A DNA stretch of 9,853 nucleotides, from the NCBI GenBank assembly GCA_031254095.1, contig JAIRVC010000367.1:1-9853 (forward strand), read 5' to 3'. Both the position numbers and the translations under genes were made by a program. Below are positions 1 through 7,087 of the stretch, one piece after another. The notes under the pieces were generated by a model. That model made no database searches and had not been told where the DNA came from. It saw only the letters and a program-made list of their open reading frames with translations. This DNA comes from Acidobacteriota bacterium (GTDB taxonomy: Bacteria; Acidobacteriota; UBA6911). Each line of letters opens with the position of its first letter. The stretch's first letter is position 1.

Positions 1-630
1 GTGGATCACGGCACTTATCCCTATATAACCGCGTCAAGCCCCACGGCGGGCGGCGCCTCGACGGGAACCGGCGTCGGGCCGACGCGCATGGACGGCGTAG
101 TCGGCATTTCCAAGGCTTATGTCACCCGTGTCGGCGGCGGGCCGTTTCCGACGGAACTCCTGGACGAGCTTGGCGAGCGGATCCGTCAGGCCGGACAGGA
201 ATTCGGGGCTTCGACCGGCAGGCCGCGCCGTTGCGGCTGGTTTGACGCCGTGGTTGCGCGTTACTCGAAAATGATCAACAATATTGATTCGTTTGTAATT
301 ACCAAACTGGATGTGCTGGATTCTCTGCCTGAAATTAAAATCTGTACGGGTTATCGCTACGGGAACAGCCTGCTTAGATCATTCCCGCCTGAGATAGAAG
401 TCCTGGAGAAATGCCGGCCGGAATATGTGACGGTTAAAGGATGGAATTCCAAAACCGCCGGCATCCGGGAATATGAAAAGCTTCCGCAGCTTGCGAAGGA
501 TTATTTAAACCGCATTTCAGACCTTACAGGAATTGAAATCTCGCTGGTTTCAACCGGGCCGGACAGGCGCGAAACCGCGGTTGTTTCTTCGGATTCGCGT
601 CTTTCAAAGCTGGTTCCGTTAAATTTGTAA
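1..630 (+). CDS. purA: Adenylosuccinate synthetase, C-terminal part (5' end outside window)
   Basis: PurA joins IMP and aspartate using GTP to give adenylosuccinate, the first committed step to AMP, in the cytoplasm. The visible 209 residues start inside the conserved DHGTYPY(I/V)T segment, so the GTG at base 1 is an internal valine codon and not a start. Further family motifs follow in the right order: GVGPTRMDGVVGISKAY with TRVGGGPFPTEL, EFGASTGRPRRCGW (the Arg-rich IMP/GTP-binding part), TKLDVLD (guanine recognition), and the closing ISLVSTGPDRRET. About half of the usual ~430 residues are present. The C-terminus carries roughly 15 extra residues of low conservation after the GPDR motif. 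The gene ends in TAA, and no U-tailed hairpin is visible after it. The next gene is unrelated in function. Family identity is very secure. Confidence 0.96.
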   Translation: MDHGTYPYITASSPTAGGASTGTGVGPTRMDGVVGISKAYVTRVGGGPFPTELLDELGERIRQAGQEFGASTGRPRRCGWFDAVVARYSKMINNIDSFVITKLDVLDSLPEIKICTGYRYGNSLLRSFPPEIEVLEKCRPEYVTVKGWNSKTAGIREYEKLPQLAKDYLNRISDLTGIEISLVSTGPDRRETAVVSSDSRLSKLVPLNL

Positions 631-762
631 AGAAAACCGGCGCGGCGGCAAAATAATAGATTGCCTGTTTTACATATAAAATACTAAAATTGATTGTTTC
701 AGCGTTTCCTATGGCGGCGGCGTCCGTTCTTTCAGCGGCACCGCGTGTTCTGGAGGTTTATT
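631..762 (+). promoter_or_regulatory. purA-vorC intergenic leader with AT-rich promoter-like stretch
   Basis: This non-coding gap contains one clearly AT-rich patch at about 668-693 in otherwise GC-rich sequence. Candidate sigma-70 elements are poor: TTGCCT at 661-666 with TACTAA at 682-687 is spaced only 15 bp. A promoter for the vor operon is expected here because purA is functionally unrelated and 132 bp away, but the exact boxes are a guess. An in-frame TTG at 694 would extend the ferredoxin by 23 Arg/Phe-rich residues and has no ribosome site, so the stretch is treated as leader. Confidence 0.25.
752..756 (+). promoter_or_regulatory. Ribosome binding site deciding the vorC start
   Basis: GGAGG lies six bases before the GTG at 763. 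It supports that GTG over the upstream in-frame TTG at 694, which has no comparable site. Confidence 0.75.
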
Positions 763-996
763 GTGGATGTATCGGACCGCGGCGATGTCGTAATCGCCTT
801 TCATCTTTGCAAAGGTTGTGAACTCTGCGTTGCGTCCTGTCCCGCGAAGGTTCTGGCGCGGGGCGCGACGCTGAACCGGCAGGGATATTACGCGGTAACC
901 TATGCGGGGTCCGGATGCCGCGGGTGCGGCGTCTGTTTTTATGTCTGTCCTGAGCCGGGCGCAATTACCGTCCGGGTCAAAAAGGCGGACGCGTGA
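763..996 (+). CDS. vorC: 2-oxoacid:ferredoxin oxidoreductase, ferredoxin-like subunit (2x[4Fe-4S])
   Basis: This 77-residue protein is the electron-transfer subunit of a multi-subunit 2-oxoacid oxidoreductase: it passes electrons from the catalytic subunits to free ferredoxin in the cytoplasm. Two classical CxxCxxCxxxCP motifs are visible, CKGCELCVASCP (residues 16-27) and CRGCGVCFYVCP (52-63), enough for two [4Fe-4S] clusters. The GTG start is chosen from the GGAGG site six bases upstream. The size fits the separate ferredoxin subunit of the three-subunit methanogen ketoisovalerate oxidoreductase (about 79 residues, from memory). The alpha-subunit gene begins 19 bases after the stop, so they are surely cotranscribed. 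In bacterial annotations the same subunit is often called vorD or korD. The cluster-binding role is certain; the substrate of the complex is inferred. Confidence 0.88.
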   Translation: MDVSDRGDVVIAFHLCKGCELCVASCPAKVLARGATLNRQGYYAVTYAGSGCRGCGVCFYVCPEPGAITVRVKKADA

Positions 997-999
997 TTC

Positions 1000-1008
1000 G
1001 GAGGAGGT
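1000..1008 (+). promoter_or_regulatory. Strong ribosome binding site deciding the vorB start
   Basis: GGAGGAGGT sits seven bases before the ATG at 1016, immediately after the vorC stop. It rules out the longer in-frame start at 902, which lies inside vorC. Confidence 0.85.
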
Positions 1009-1015
1009 GCGCTTT

Positions 1016-2083
1016 ATGCGCCGGTTGTTAAAGGGAAATGAAGCGGTTGTGCGCGGGGCTCTGGCCGCGGGATGCAAGGCGTTTTTCGGGTATCCGATTA
1101 CTCCGGCAAACGAAATTTCGGAAATTTCGTCGTGGATGTTTCCGGATTCCGGCGGCGTTTTCGTTCCGGCGGAAAGTGAAATCGGCGCTATAGAAATGAT
1201 CTACGGCGCGGCCTCGACAGGCACTCGCTCAATGACGGCGTCTTCCGGGCCAGGCATGAGCCTGATGCAGGAAGGAATTTCATATCTGGCGGGCGCCTGT
1301 CTGCCGGGCGTCATAGTTGATATACAGCGCGCGGGGCCGGGTCTGGGCAATCTTGGCGTGGAACAGGGGGATTATCATCAGGCGGTTAAAGGCGGCGGAC
1401 ACGGCTGTTATAAAACGCCGGTTTTCGCGCCGGGCAGCGTGCAGGAAATGATGGATCTTACCGCCCACTCCTTTGAGGTGGCCGACCGTTACCGCACTCC
1501 GGTAATAGTGCTGGCGGACGGCGCGCTGGGCCAGATGATGGAATCGGTCGAGATGCGCAATATTAAGCCGAACGAGCCCGACAAATCCTCCTGGGCGGTT
1601 GCGGGGACGGCCGAAACCCGGAAAAATCTTATTACGTCCATTCTGCTGGAACACGAAAAGCAGGAGCGGCACATTACGGAGCTTGAAAAGAAATACGCGG
1701 AAATAGAGGAAAAGGAAGTTCTTCTGGAGGAATACCTGACGGATGACGCCGAAATACTTGTCGTTGCCTACGGCATCAGCAGCCGCATTTCCCGCGCCGC
1801 CGTCGATCAGGCACGCGCCGAAGGCGTCAGGGCGGGGCTCCTGCGCCCGATCAGCCTCTATCCTTTCCCTTCAAAGCGCCTGCGCCGGGTCGCCGGCAAG
1901 GTTTGCGGCATCCTTGTGATGGAACTCAGCAGCGGCCAGTTGGTCGAAGACGTGCGCCTTTATACGGGCGGCATTACTCCGGTTCAACTCCTCCGGCGAA
2001 CAGGCGGCATGATGCCGACTACGGAAGATGTGGTCTCAGCCATCAAGAAAATGGAGAAAGAGTGTGTGGGAAACAACGCATAG
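1016..2083 (+). CDS. vorB: 2-oxoacid:ferredoxin oxidoreductase alpha subunit (VorB/KorA family)
   Basis: This 355-residue protein is the alpha (pyrimidine-binding plus domain II) subunit of an enzyme that oxidatively decarboxylates a 2-oxoacid to acyl-CoA and CO2 while reducing ferredoxin. The signature YPITP motif is at residues 26-30, followed by the conserved E-SEIGAIEM region and TASSGPGMSLMQEG, the part that contacts thiamine diphosphate. A charged helical stretch rich in Glu/Lys near the middle separates it from a transketolase C-terminal-like domain ending with the LLRPISLYPFP motif. Length matches VorB (about 350-360). The ATG is fixed by a very strong ribosome site. The beta-gamma gene overlaps its 3' end by 20 bases, suggesting translational coupling. 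Branched-chain 2-oxoacids are the likely substrates by similarity to VorB; 2-oxoglutarate (KorA) cannot be excluded. Confidence 0.92.
   Translation: MRRLLKGNEAVVRGALAAGCKAFFGYPITPANEISEISSWMFPDSGGVFVPAESEIGAIEMIYGAASTGTRSMTASSGPGMSLMQEGISYLAGACLPGVIVDIQRAGPGLGNLGVEQGDYHQAVKGGGHGCYKTPVFAPGSVQEMMDLTAHSFEVADRYRTPVIVLADGALGQMMESVEMRNIKPNEPDKSSWAVAGTAETRKNLITSILLEHEKQERHITELEKKYAEIEEKEVLLEEYLTDDAEILVVAYGISSRISRAAVDQARAEGVRAGLLRPISLYPFPSKRLRRVAGKVCGILVMELSSGQLVEDVRLYTGGITPVQLLRRTGGMMPTTEDVVSAIKKMEKECVGNNA
2053..2056 (+). promoter_or_regulatory. Ribosome binding site inside vorB for vorA
   Basis: GGAG lies seven bases before the GTG at 2064 and inside the end of vorB. It favours this GTG over the upstream in-frame ATG at 2028. 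The 28 residues between this GTG and the first conserved CPGC motif match the short N-terminal lead usual in the family. Confidence 0.55.
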
Positions 2084-3485
2084 CAGGGCGGCCTGTTTTT
2101 ACGACCGTTTTGAGCGCAAGAGCGGCGATACCGAAATAACGACCTACTGTCCCGGTTGCAGCCATGGCGTATTGCACAAAATGATTGCCGAAGCCATCGA
2201 CGATTTTAAAATTGCCGACCGCACCATTTTGCTCAGTCCGGTTGGATGCTCGGTATTTATGTATTACTACATGGATGTAGGCAACATCTCCTGCTCGCAC
2301 GGGCGCGCGCCCGCGATAGCGACGGGCGTCAAAAGGGTCAAACCGGGATCGATCGTAATTTCCTATCAGGGAGACGGCGACCTTGCCGCAATCGGCGGCA
2401 ACGAAATACTGCACGCCGCGAATCGCGGGGAAGCGATAACGGTGATTTTCATCAACAACGGCATTTACGGTATGACGGGCGGACAAATGGCCCCGACGAC
2501 GCCGCTTGGCCAGAAAACCACCACTTCGCCGCGCGGGCGGTCGTTTGCGGTCGAAGGGCCGCCGATGCGCGTCTGCGAATTGCTGGCGACTCTGGATGGC
2601 CCGGCCTATATTGAGCGCGTGGCGCTGACGGACGCCAAACATCACATGGCGGCCCGCAAGGCGATTCGCAAAGCGATTCAGAATCAGATAGACAGGCGCG
2701 GTTTCTCGTTCGTCGAAGTCCTCTCCACCTGTCCGAGCGGCTGGAAGGTATCGCCCGTGGATGCGATTCGCTGGGTGGAAGAGAATCTGATGCCCATTTT
2801 CCCGCTTCAGGTCTTTCGCGACATCGACAGAAGCGGCGATTTACGTCCGGCGATAACGGCCGCGCCGCCCTCCACCGAACCGGCGGCCATCGAAGCCGCC
2901 CATACGGCGAAATCCGCCGCGGCGGATGAAAAATTTGAAGAAACCTCGCTGATACTCAGCGGTTTTGGCGGACAGGGCGTCCTGTTTTCCGGAGTTATTC
3001 TGGCGGAAGGCGCCGTCCGCGAAGGACTGGACGTCACATGGATTCCTTCCTACGGCCCGGAAATGCGCGGCGGTACGGCTCACTGTCATCTGCGCCTGTC
3101 GCGCAGTCCGATCGCCTCGCCGATGATCACCAAACCATCGGCCGTAATTGCCTTTAACCAGCCTTCTGTTGAAAAATTCGCGCCGGCAATTATTCCGGGC
3201 GGATTATTGATCGTAAACTCATCTCTGGCCGCCGATCTGCCTGACCGGAATGATATAAAGATTGTCAAGGTTCCAGCCTATGAAGCCGCGGCCGCCGTGG
3301 GCAATTCCAAAGCGGCTAACATGGTGCTGGTCGGCGCGTACATCGAGCTTTCCGGCGCGGTGAGCGCGGAATCAATCAACACCGCGTTCATAGAAAGCGG
3401 AATCAAACCGCAAATGACGGAGGGCAACATGAAGGCTATAGAAGCCGGCCGACGCATCATTCGCGACATGAAGCTTATTTCCTGA
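2064..3485 (+). CDS. vorA: 2-oxoacid:ferredoxin oxidoreductase, fused beta (TPP) and gamma subunits
   Basis: This 473-residue protein combines two subunits. Residues ~20-250 are the thiamine-diphosphate beta subunit: CPGC at 29-32, GCSVF around C62, the metal/TPP motif GDGD at 103-106 with NNGIYGMTGGQ at 131-141, and C223. Cysteines 29, 32, 62 and 223 have the spacing expected for the [4Fe-4S] cluster ligands of OFOR beta chains. A 40-residue Ala/Pro/Glu-rich linker (~253-292) leads to the gamma domain, which begins with GFGGQG (300-305) and carries the SYGPEMRGGTAHC region. The 473-residue length and the gene order C-B-A match the three-subunit methanogen VOR, whose VorA is about 478 residues (from memory). 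It overlaps vorB by 20 bases. Start is probable, not proven. Substrate is likely branched-chain 2-oxoacids, inferred from family resemblance only. Confidence 0.9.
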   Translation: MWETTHSRAACFYDRFERKSGDTEITTYCPGCSHGVLHKMIAEAIDDFKIADRTILLSPVGCSVFMYYYMDVGNISCSHGRAPAIATGVKRVKPGSIVISYQGDGDLAAIGGNEILHAANRGEAITVIFINNGIYGMTGGQMAPTTPLGQKTTTSPRGRSFAVEGPPMRVCELLATLDGPAYIERVALTDAKHHMAARKAIRKAIQNQIDRRGFSFVEVLSTCPSGWKVSPVDAIRWVEENLMPIFPLQVFRDIDRSGDLRPAITAAPPSTEPAAIEAAHTAKSAAADEKFEETSLILSGFGGQGVLFSGVILAEGAVREGLDVTWIPSYGPEMRGGTAHCHLRLSRSPIASPMITKPSAVIAFNQPSVEKFAPAIIPGGLLIVNSSLAADLPDRNDIKIVKVPAYEAAAAVGNSKAANMVLVGAYIELSGAVSAESINTAFIESGIKPQMTEGNMKAIEAGRRIIRDMKLIS

Positions 3486-3502
3486 TAACTCCTTATGTAA
3501 CG

Positions 3503-3532
3503 GGCATAGGCGGCCGCATGACCGCCTATGCC
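3503..3532. terminator. Perfect 11-bp hairpin between convergent genes
   Basis: GGCATAGGCGG (3503-3513) pairs exactly with CCGCCTATGCC (3522-3532) around an 8-base loop, 17 bases after the vorA stop. It lies between the convergent vor operon and radical SAM gene and could serve both. Neither side has the U-tract of a canonical intrinsic terminator, so it may instead be a 3'-end stabilising stem or a Rho-linked site. The following bases 3533-3611 contain no gene; only a weak TTTACG/CGTAAA dyad at 3556-3572 is visible. Confidence 0.6.
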
Positions 3533-3611
3533 ATAAATCATAGAAGGAACGTATTTTTACGACTGACGTAAAGCATTTTGGATCGGCCGCGTAACGCAGA
3601 GTTTGGGGTTT

Positions 3612-5063
3612 TTACAGACTCCCAAAAGCCTGTTTCCACGCGGCGAACCGGCCTCCCTGCCGCCATGCGTTCATGGCCGCAAGTCCCGCCGAATCATTTC
3701 CCTGCGAGAGCATGTACTCTATCCAGGCAAAACGCGAAGAATCCGGCTTTATTTCGACTTTGCCTTTCAGCCCGGCGCGTATGCGCGAATATTTTGATTC
3801 CAGAATTGATATGCCCTCAAACGGCGCGCCGCCCAAAGGCGTATTGCGTTTGGCGACAAAGGGAGAAACGCTGAGCGAAAGCGGTACGATCTTTGATATT
3901 TCCAGTGAAAAACGTATAAGTTCTTCGATGTCGTCCATGGTTTCGCCGGGGAAGCCGATCATTTCATATATCTTTAACCGCGACATTCCCGCGAGGCGCG
4001 CCAGTTCCGCCGTCCGCGCAAGATGACGCTCGTCGGTATTTCTGCCGGCCATGTCGCGCATACGCCGGGAAGCGCCATCCGCCGCGGTTGTCAAAGTTCT
4101 GTATCCGCCTTTTGCGAGCAGCCGGACAAATTCTTCGCCGAGATGGTCGGCGAGACGGTCGGCGCGCAGACTGGAAATGCCGATTTCGCGTCCGCTTTCC
4201 ACGATGCCGCCGACAAGATCAAATATTTGCGGATGGTCGGTCACGGCCGCACCCACGAGGCCGACGCGCCGCGCGTTTTCAGGAATCCGCCGCAATACGT
4301 CTTCGGCCGGAACAGTTCTCATTCCTCCGCCGCGCGGGCCGCGCATAACGCAGTAGGCGCATGAACGCGAGCAGCCGCGCTCCGGTTCGATAAGAAACAT
4401 TGAAGAAAGAACTGTGTTTTTCGTGAGAATCCGCGACGCGGCCGGCAAATTTTCGTCCAGGACGCGGCACGGCGCGGGTATTTCCGCCGAAACGCCGGGA
4501 ACATAACAGCCCGCAAGGAGCGCCAGCTTGTCCCGCAAGTTTTTGTGTTCCGCACCGGCGGCAAGGTCAAGAAATTGATGAATTCGTTCCTCGCCTTCGC
4601 CGAGTATGACGCCGTCAACAAACGGGAAAAGAATCGCCGGATTTGAAATCGTCAGCGGCCCTCCGGCGAGGATAAAAGGATGCCGCGCCGTGCGCTCACC
4701 GCTCAAAATGGGGATGCCGCAGAGGTCGAGCATTTCAAAAATGCCTGTGATTTCCAGTTCATACGCGATTGAAAAAGCGATAACCGGAAAATCCGAAAGC
4801 GGCCGCTCGTTTTCATACGTAAACACGGGAACGCGATAGCGCCTGTATTCTCCGGGATTATCTGGAAGAAACGCCCGTTCGGCGGCGGCAAGCGGATGTT
4901 TGTGAATTTCCTGATAGATCGCCTGAAACCCCAGCGAACTCATCGCAACTTCGTAGGGCGCGGGGTGGCAGAGCGCCACGTTCAAAGGCGCGACCTTGCG
5001 CAGAACGCCTTCTTCTTCGGCGACTCTTTTACGAATCCGGTTTTTAATTTCCCAATGATTCAT
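3612..5063 (-). CDS. Radical SAM protein with B12-binding-like N-terminal domain, substrate unknown
   Basis: This is a 483-residue cytoplasmic enzyme. Residues ~25-165 look like the Rossmann-type cobalamin-binding domain found before many radical SAM domains, with the characteristic ILAGGP (131-136) and FVDGVILGEGEE (148-159) segments; I see no DxHxxG lower-ligand motif, so B12 may be bound base-on or not at all. The radical SAM cluster motif is C231-x3-C235-x2-C238 (GCSRSCAYC), followed by later barrel segments including EMIGFPGET, typical of the Elp3/MiaB-like superfamily. It resembles the hypothetical B12-binding radical SAM families (TIGR03960-like) but is shorter than their usual ~600 residues. 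It lies 33 bases downstream of queE on the same strand, with a tandem duplication between them and no clear Shine-Dalgarno before ATG. The actual reaction cannot be inferred. Confidence 0.82.
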   Translation of the reverse strand: MNHWEIKNRIRKRVAEEEGVLRKVAPLNVALCHPAPYEVAMSSLGFQAIYQEIHKHPLAAAERAFLPDNPGEYRRYRVPVFTYENERPLSDFPVIAFSIAYELEITGIFEMLDLCGIPILSGERTARHPFILAGGPLTISNPAILFPFVDGVILGEGEERIHQFLDLAAGAEHKNLRDKLALLAGCYVPGVSAEIPAPCRVLDENLPAASRILTKNTVLSSMFLIEPERGCSRSCAYCVMRGPRGGGMRTVPAEDVLRRIPENARRVGLVGAAVTDHPQIFDLVGGIVESGREIGISSLRADRLADHLGEEFVRLLAKGGYRTLTTAADGASRRMRDMAGRNTDERHLARTAELARLAGMSRLKIYEMIGFPGETMDDIEELIRFSLEISKIVPLSLSVSPFVAKRNTPLGGAPFEGISILESKYSRIRAGLKGKVEIKPDSSRFAWIEYMLSQGNDSAGLAAMNAWRQGGRFAAWKQAFGSL

Positions 5064-5064
5064 A

Positions 5065-5120
5065 AGTTTTAGACGCCGCGGCTGGCTTCCGGAGTTTTAG
5101 ACGCCGCGGCTGGCTTCCGG
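5065..5120. repeat. Exact 28-bp tandem duplication covering the 3' end of queE
   Basis: Bases 5065-5092 and 5093-5120 are identical, head to tail. The right copy encodes the last seven residues of QueE (PEASRGV) and its TAA stop; the left copy is untranslated and fills the gap before the radical SAM gene. Removing one copy would leave only 5 bases between stop and next start, which is probably the older arrangement. Each unit holds the 8-bp palindrome GCCGCGGC. Confidence 0.95.
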
Positions 5121-5735
5121 CCATATTATTTTATGAAGCTGCGGCTGATAACGAACGTCCAGGCCGCAATCAAGTATCCACGCGGCAAGTTCAGCGAAAG
5201 AAATTTTTCCAAAAACCGGAGAAAAATGAACCGCTCCCGCACGCGCCGTCAGATCAAATTTTCTTATCAGCTCGCAGGCCCAGTCAAAATCATCCCGGCC
5301 GGCGACTACGAATTTAACTTCGTCGTTCAAAGTCAGGCAGCCGGCGTTTGCGTAGCAATTGCGGCCGGACATGCCGCTTGAAGGACATTTAAAATCCACG
5401 ATTTTACGAACGCGCGCGTCAACCGCCGCCAGCGGTTCATGCCCGCCGGTTTCGACAAGCACCGTGTAGCCGCGTTCAATCAGCGCGGCGAAAAGTTCAT
5501 GAATATCATTGTGCAGCATAGGTTCGCCGCCGGTCACAAGCGCGAGGCGCGCCGGATACGCCGCGATTTTCCGGATTATCTCCGGAATTGACATTTCATT
5601 TCCTTCGTAAAAAGCGTACTGCGTATCGCACCAGACGCAGCGCAGATTGCAGCCGGTCAGTCTTATAAAAGCGCACGGCCGCCCAGCGAAAGAAGATTCC
5701 CCCTGAATGCTGTAAAACAGTTCGTTGACTTTCAT
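5097..5735 (-). CDS. queE: 7-carboxy-7-deazaguanine synthase (radical SAM)
   Basis: QueE contracts 6-carboxy-tetrahydropterin to 7-carboxy-7-deazaguanine, a precursor of queuosine in tRNA and of deazaguanine DNA modifications. The protein is 212 residues, a normal QueE length. It begins with the family's ExFYSIQGESSFAGRP opening (residues 5-20), followed by the cluster motif C29-x3-C33-x2-C36 (GCNLRCVWCDT), TGGEP at 68-72 for SAM contact, VETGG at 94-98 and DFKCPSSG at 114-121. It closes with QLHKIIWPEASRGV, the usual QueE ending. It starts 9 bases after the stop of the ATPase gene, implying a shared transcript; the ribosome site (AAGAAA) is weak. No queC, queD or queF lies in the window, so the remaining pathway must be elsewhere. 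Identity is firm. Confidence 0.94.
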   Translation of the reverse strand: MKVNELFYSIQGESSFAGRPCAFIRLTGCNLRCVWCDTQYAFYEGNEMSIPEIIRKIAAYPARLALVTGGEPMLHNDIHELFAALIERGYTVLVETGGHEPLAAVDARVRKIVDFKCPSSGMSGRNCYANAGCLTLNDEVKFVVAGRDDFDWACELIRKFDLTARAGAVHFSPVFGKISFAELAAWILDCGLDVRYQPQLHKIIWPEASRGV

Positions 5736-5744
5736 TTTCTTATT

Positions 5745-7049
5745 TTACAAAAACATTGCCATATAAAGGGGAAAGCTTTCCACCTTTTCAGTTTTTCCCA
5801 CATTTTTCGCTGATAGCTTGATGCCGTGCTTCACGCCGTAATTCGCCATCACCGTATTCAGCGATTTTGATTTCGTGTTTTCAGCGGATTTCACTTCAAC
5901 GGCAGCGGCGGTCTTGTTGCGCCGTATGAAAAAGTCGATTTCAAAACGGTTGTTTTTCTCAAAATAATAGAGCTTTTTGCCCGCCTTGCCGAAAATGTCC
6001 GCGATTATATTCTCGTAAATAGCGCCTTTGTAAATGCCGAGATCGCCGTCAATAATATCCGTCTGCGAACCGTCTTCAAGCATTGCCATAAGCAGGCCCG
6101 TGTCCCGCATATATACTTTGAATACATCACTTTGGGCATTGCCCTCCAGCGGCAGTTCCGGCGCGCCGAGGTTGTAGCAAAAATTTATGATACCGGCATC
6201 ATAAAGCCACATAAGACTGCCGCCGAATTTTCGGGCTGTGCCGCCTTTTTCCACAAGGCTGTACTGAAATTTTTTATAATCTTTTGATAAATGCTTGGGA
6301 ATTGACAGAAAGCAGGCCCGCGCTTTTGCCTTCTCGGCGCCTGCGGCATATCTGGCGATATCGTCGGCGTAATCATTGATGATCGCCTTTTGAATACGCA
6401 GCACATTGGCGAAATTATGGGAAGTCACAAATTCCTGCACTACGCGCGGCATTCCGCCAACGACGATATATTCCTTAAACAATTCCATCATCCGGTCGTG
6501 CATGGCGGGTGGAACAGGTTCTTTTTTCTCAAAACAATTCCTGATGTCCGCTATTGATTCGGGTGAGACGCTGTTGGCCCACAATAACTCCTCAAAATCC
6601 AGCGAATACATATCAATAGAATCGACATATCCCACGGGATAGGATGGCACGTCTTTGTAATTAATGCCCAGCATGGAGCCGGAAGCAATCACATCAAATC
6701 GCCGGTCTTTTGCAAGAAATTTCAGAGCCGTGCGGGCACGCGGGCAATTTTGAATTTCATCCAGAAATATCAGCGTCTCGCCCCTGACCAGTTCGGCATT
6801 CGGCACGCGCAGGGAAATTTGCTTGATAAGAGTCTCCACATCCAGATCCCCGTCGAAAATCGCCAGGTATGCAGGATTTGCGTCAAAGTTGATTTCAATA
6901 TAGTGCCTGTAGTTTTCCCGCGCAAACAAGTCAATCGAATAGGTTTTTCCGACCTGACGTGCGCCTTTGACAAGCAGGCAAAGCCGGTCGGGATTGTTTT
7001 TCCATCGAACAAGTTCATCTGCAATTTTTCGTTTCAGCATAGTTGGCAT
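5745..7049 (-). CDS. AAA_14/DUF4143 family ATP-binding protein
   Basis: This 434-residue protein belongs to the widespread family of P-loop ATPases joined to a DUF4143 domain, whose cellular role is poorly defined. Visible motifs: Walker A GARQVGKT (29-36), Walker B LIFLDEIQ (93-100), the sensor-like ASGSMLG (122-128), and EYIVVGGMPRVVQEF in the middle. The C-terminal domain has E370-I-D372 and E385-V-K387 in an arrangement like PD-(D/E)xK nuclease folds, as noted for many DUF4143 proteins. ATG at 7049 is taken as start; ATG at 7040 is a close alternative, and neither has a Shine-Dalgarno. Codon use looks more A/T-rich than in uvrA or the vor genes, fitting a mobile, often horizontally spread family. 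The twin palindromic boxes directly upstream suggest self-contained regulation. No partner toxin or nuclease is adjacent. Confidence 0.9.
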   Translation of the reverse strand: MPTMLKRKIADELVRWKNNPDRLCLLVKGARQVGKTYSIDLFARENYRHYIEINFDANPAYLAIFDGDLDVETLIKQISLRVPNAELVRGETLIFLDEIQNCPRARTALKFLAKDRRFDVIASGSMLGINYKDVPSYPVGYVDSIDMYSLDFEELLWANSVSPESIADIRNCFEKKEPVPPAMHDRMMELFKEYIVVGGMPRVVQEFVTSHNFANVLRIQKAIINDYADDIARYAAGAEKAKARACFLSIPKHLSKDYKKFQYSLVEKGGTARKFGGSLMWLYDAGIINFCYNLGAPELPLEGNAQSDVFKVYMRDTGLLMAMLEDGSQTDIIDGDLGIYKGAIYENIIADIFGKAGKKLYYFEKNNRFEIDFFIRRNKTAAAVEVKSAENTKSKSLNTVMANYGVKHGIKLSAKNVGKTEKVESFPLYMAMFL

Positions 7050-7087
7050 ATGTTATTTTATCAGAATTCTGCCGGTTATTAAGAGGC

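Noticed and set aside
694..762. N-terminal extension of the ferredoxin subunit from TTG at 694
   Set aside because: It would add 23 Arg/Phe-rich residues absent from the family and has no ribosome site, whereas the GTG at 763 does.
902..1015. Extension of vorB upstream of the ATG at 1016
   Set aside because: It would overlap nearly half of vorC in another frame, while a near-consensus Shine-Dalgarno site precedes the ATG at 1016.
2043..2645. 200-residue minus-strand open frame
   Set aside because: Antisense to the conserved TPP-binding part of vorA; Arg/His-rich composition is typical of a reverse-frame artefact.
3602..3626. TTTGGG/CCCAAA pairing around the stop codon of the radical SAM gene
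   Set aside because: Only six pairs with a 13-base loop overlapping the last codons; too weak to call a terminator.
7062..7071. 10-bp palindrome CAGAATTCTG in the ATPase leader
   Set aside because: Short, single, and not related to the twin boxes; palindromes of this size are common by chance.
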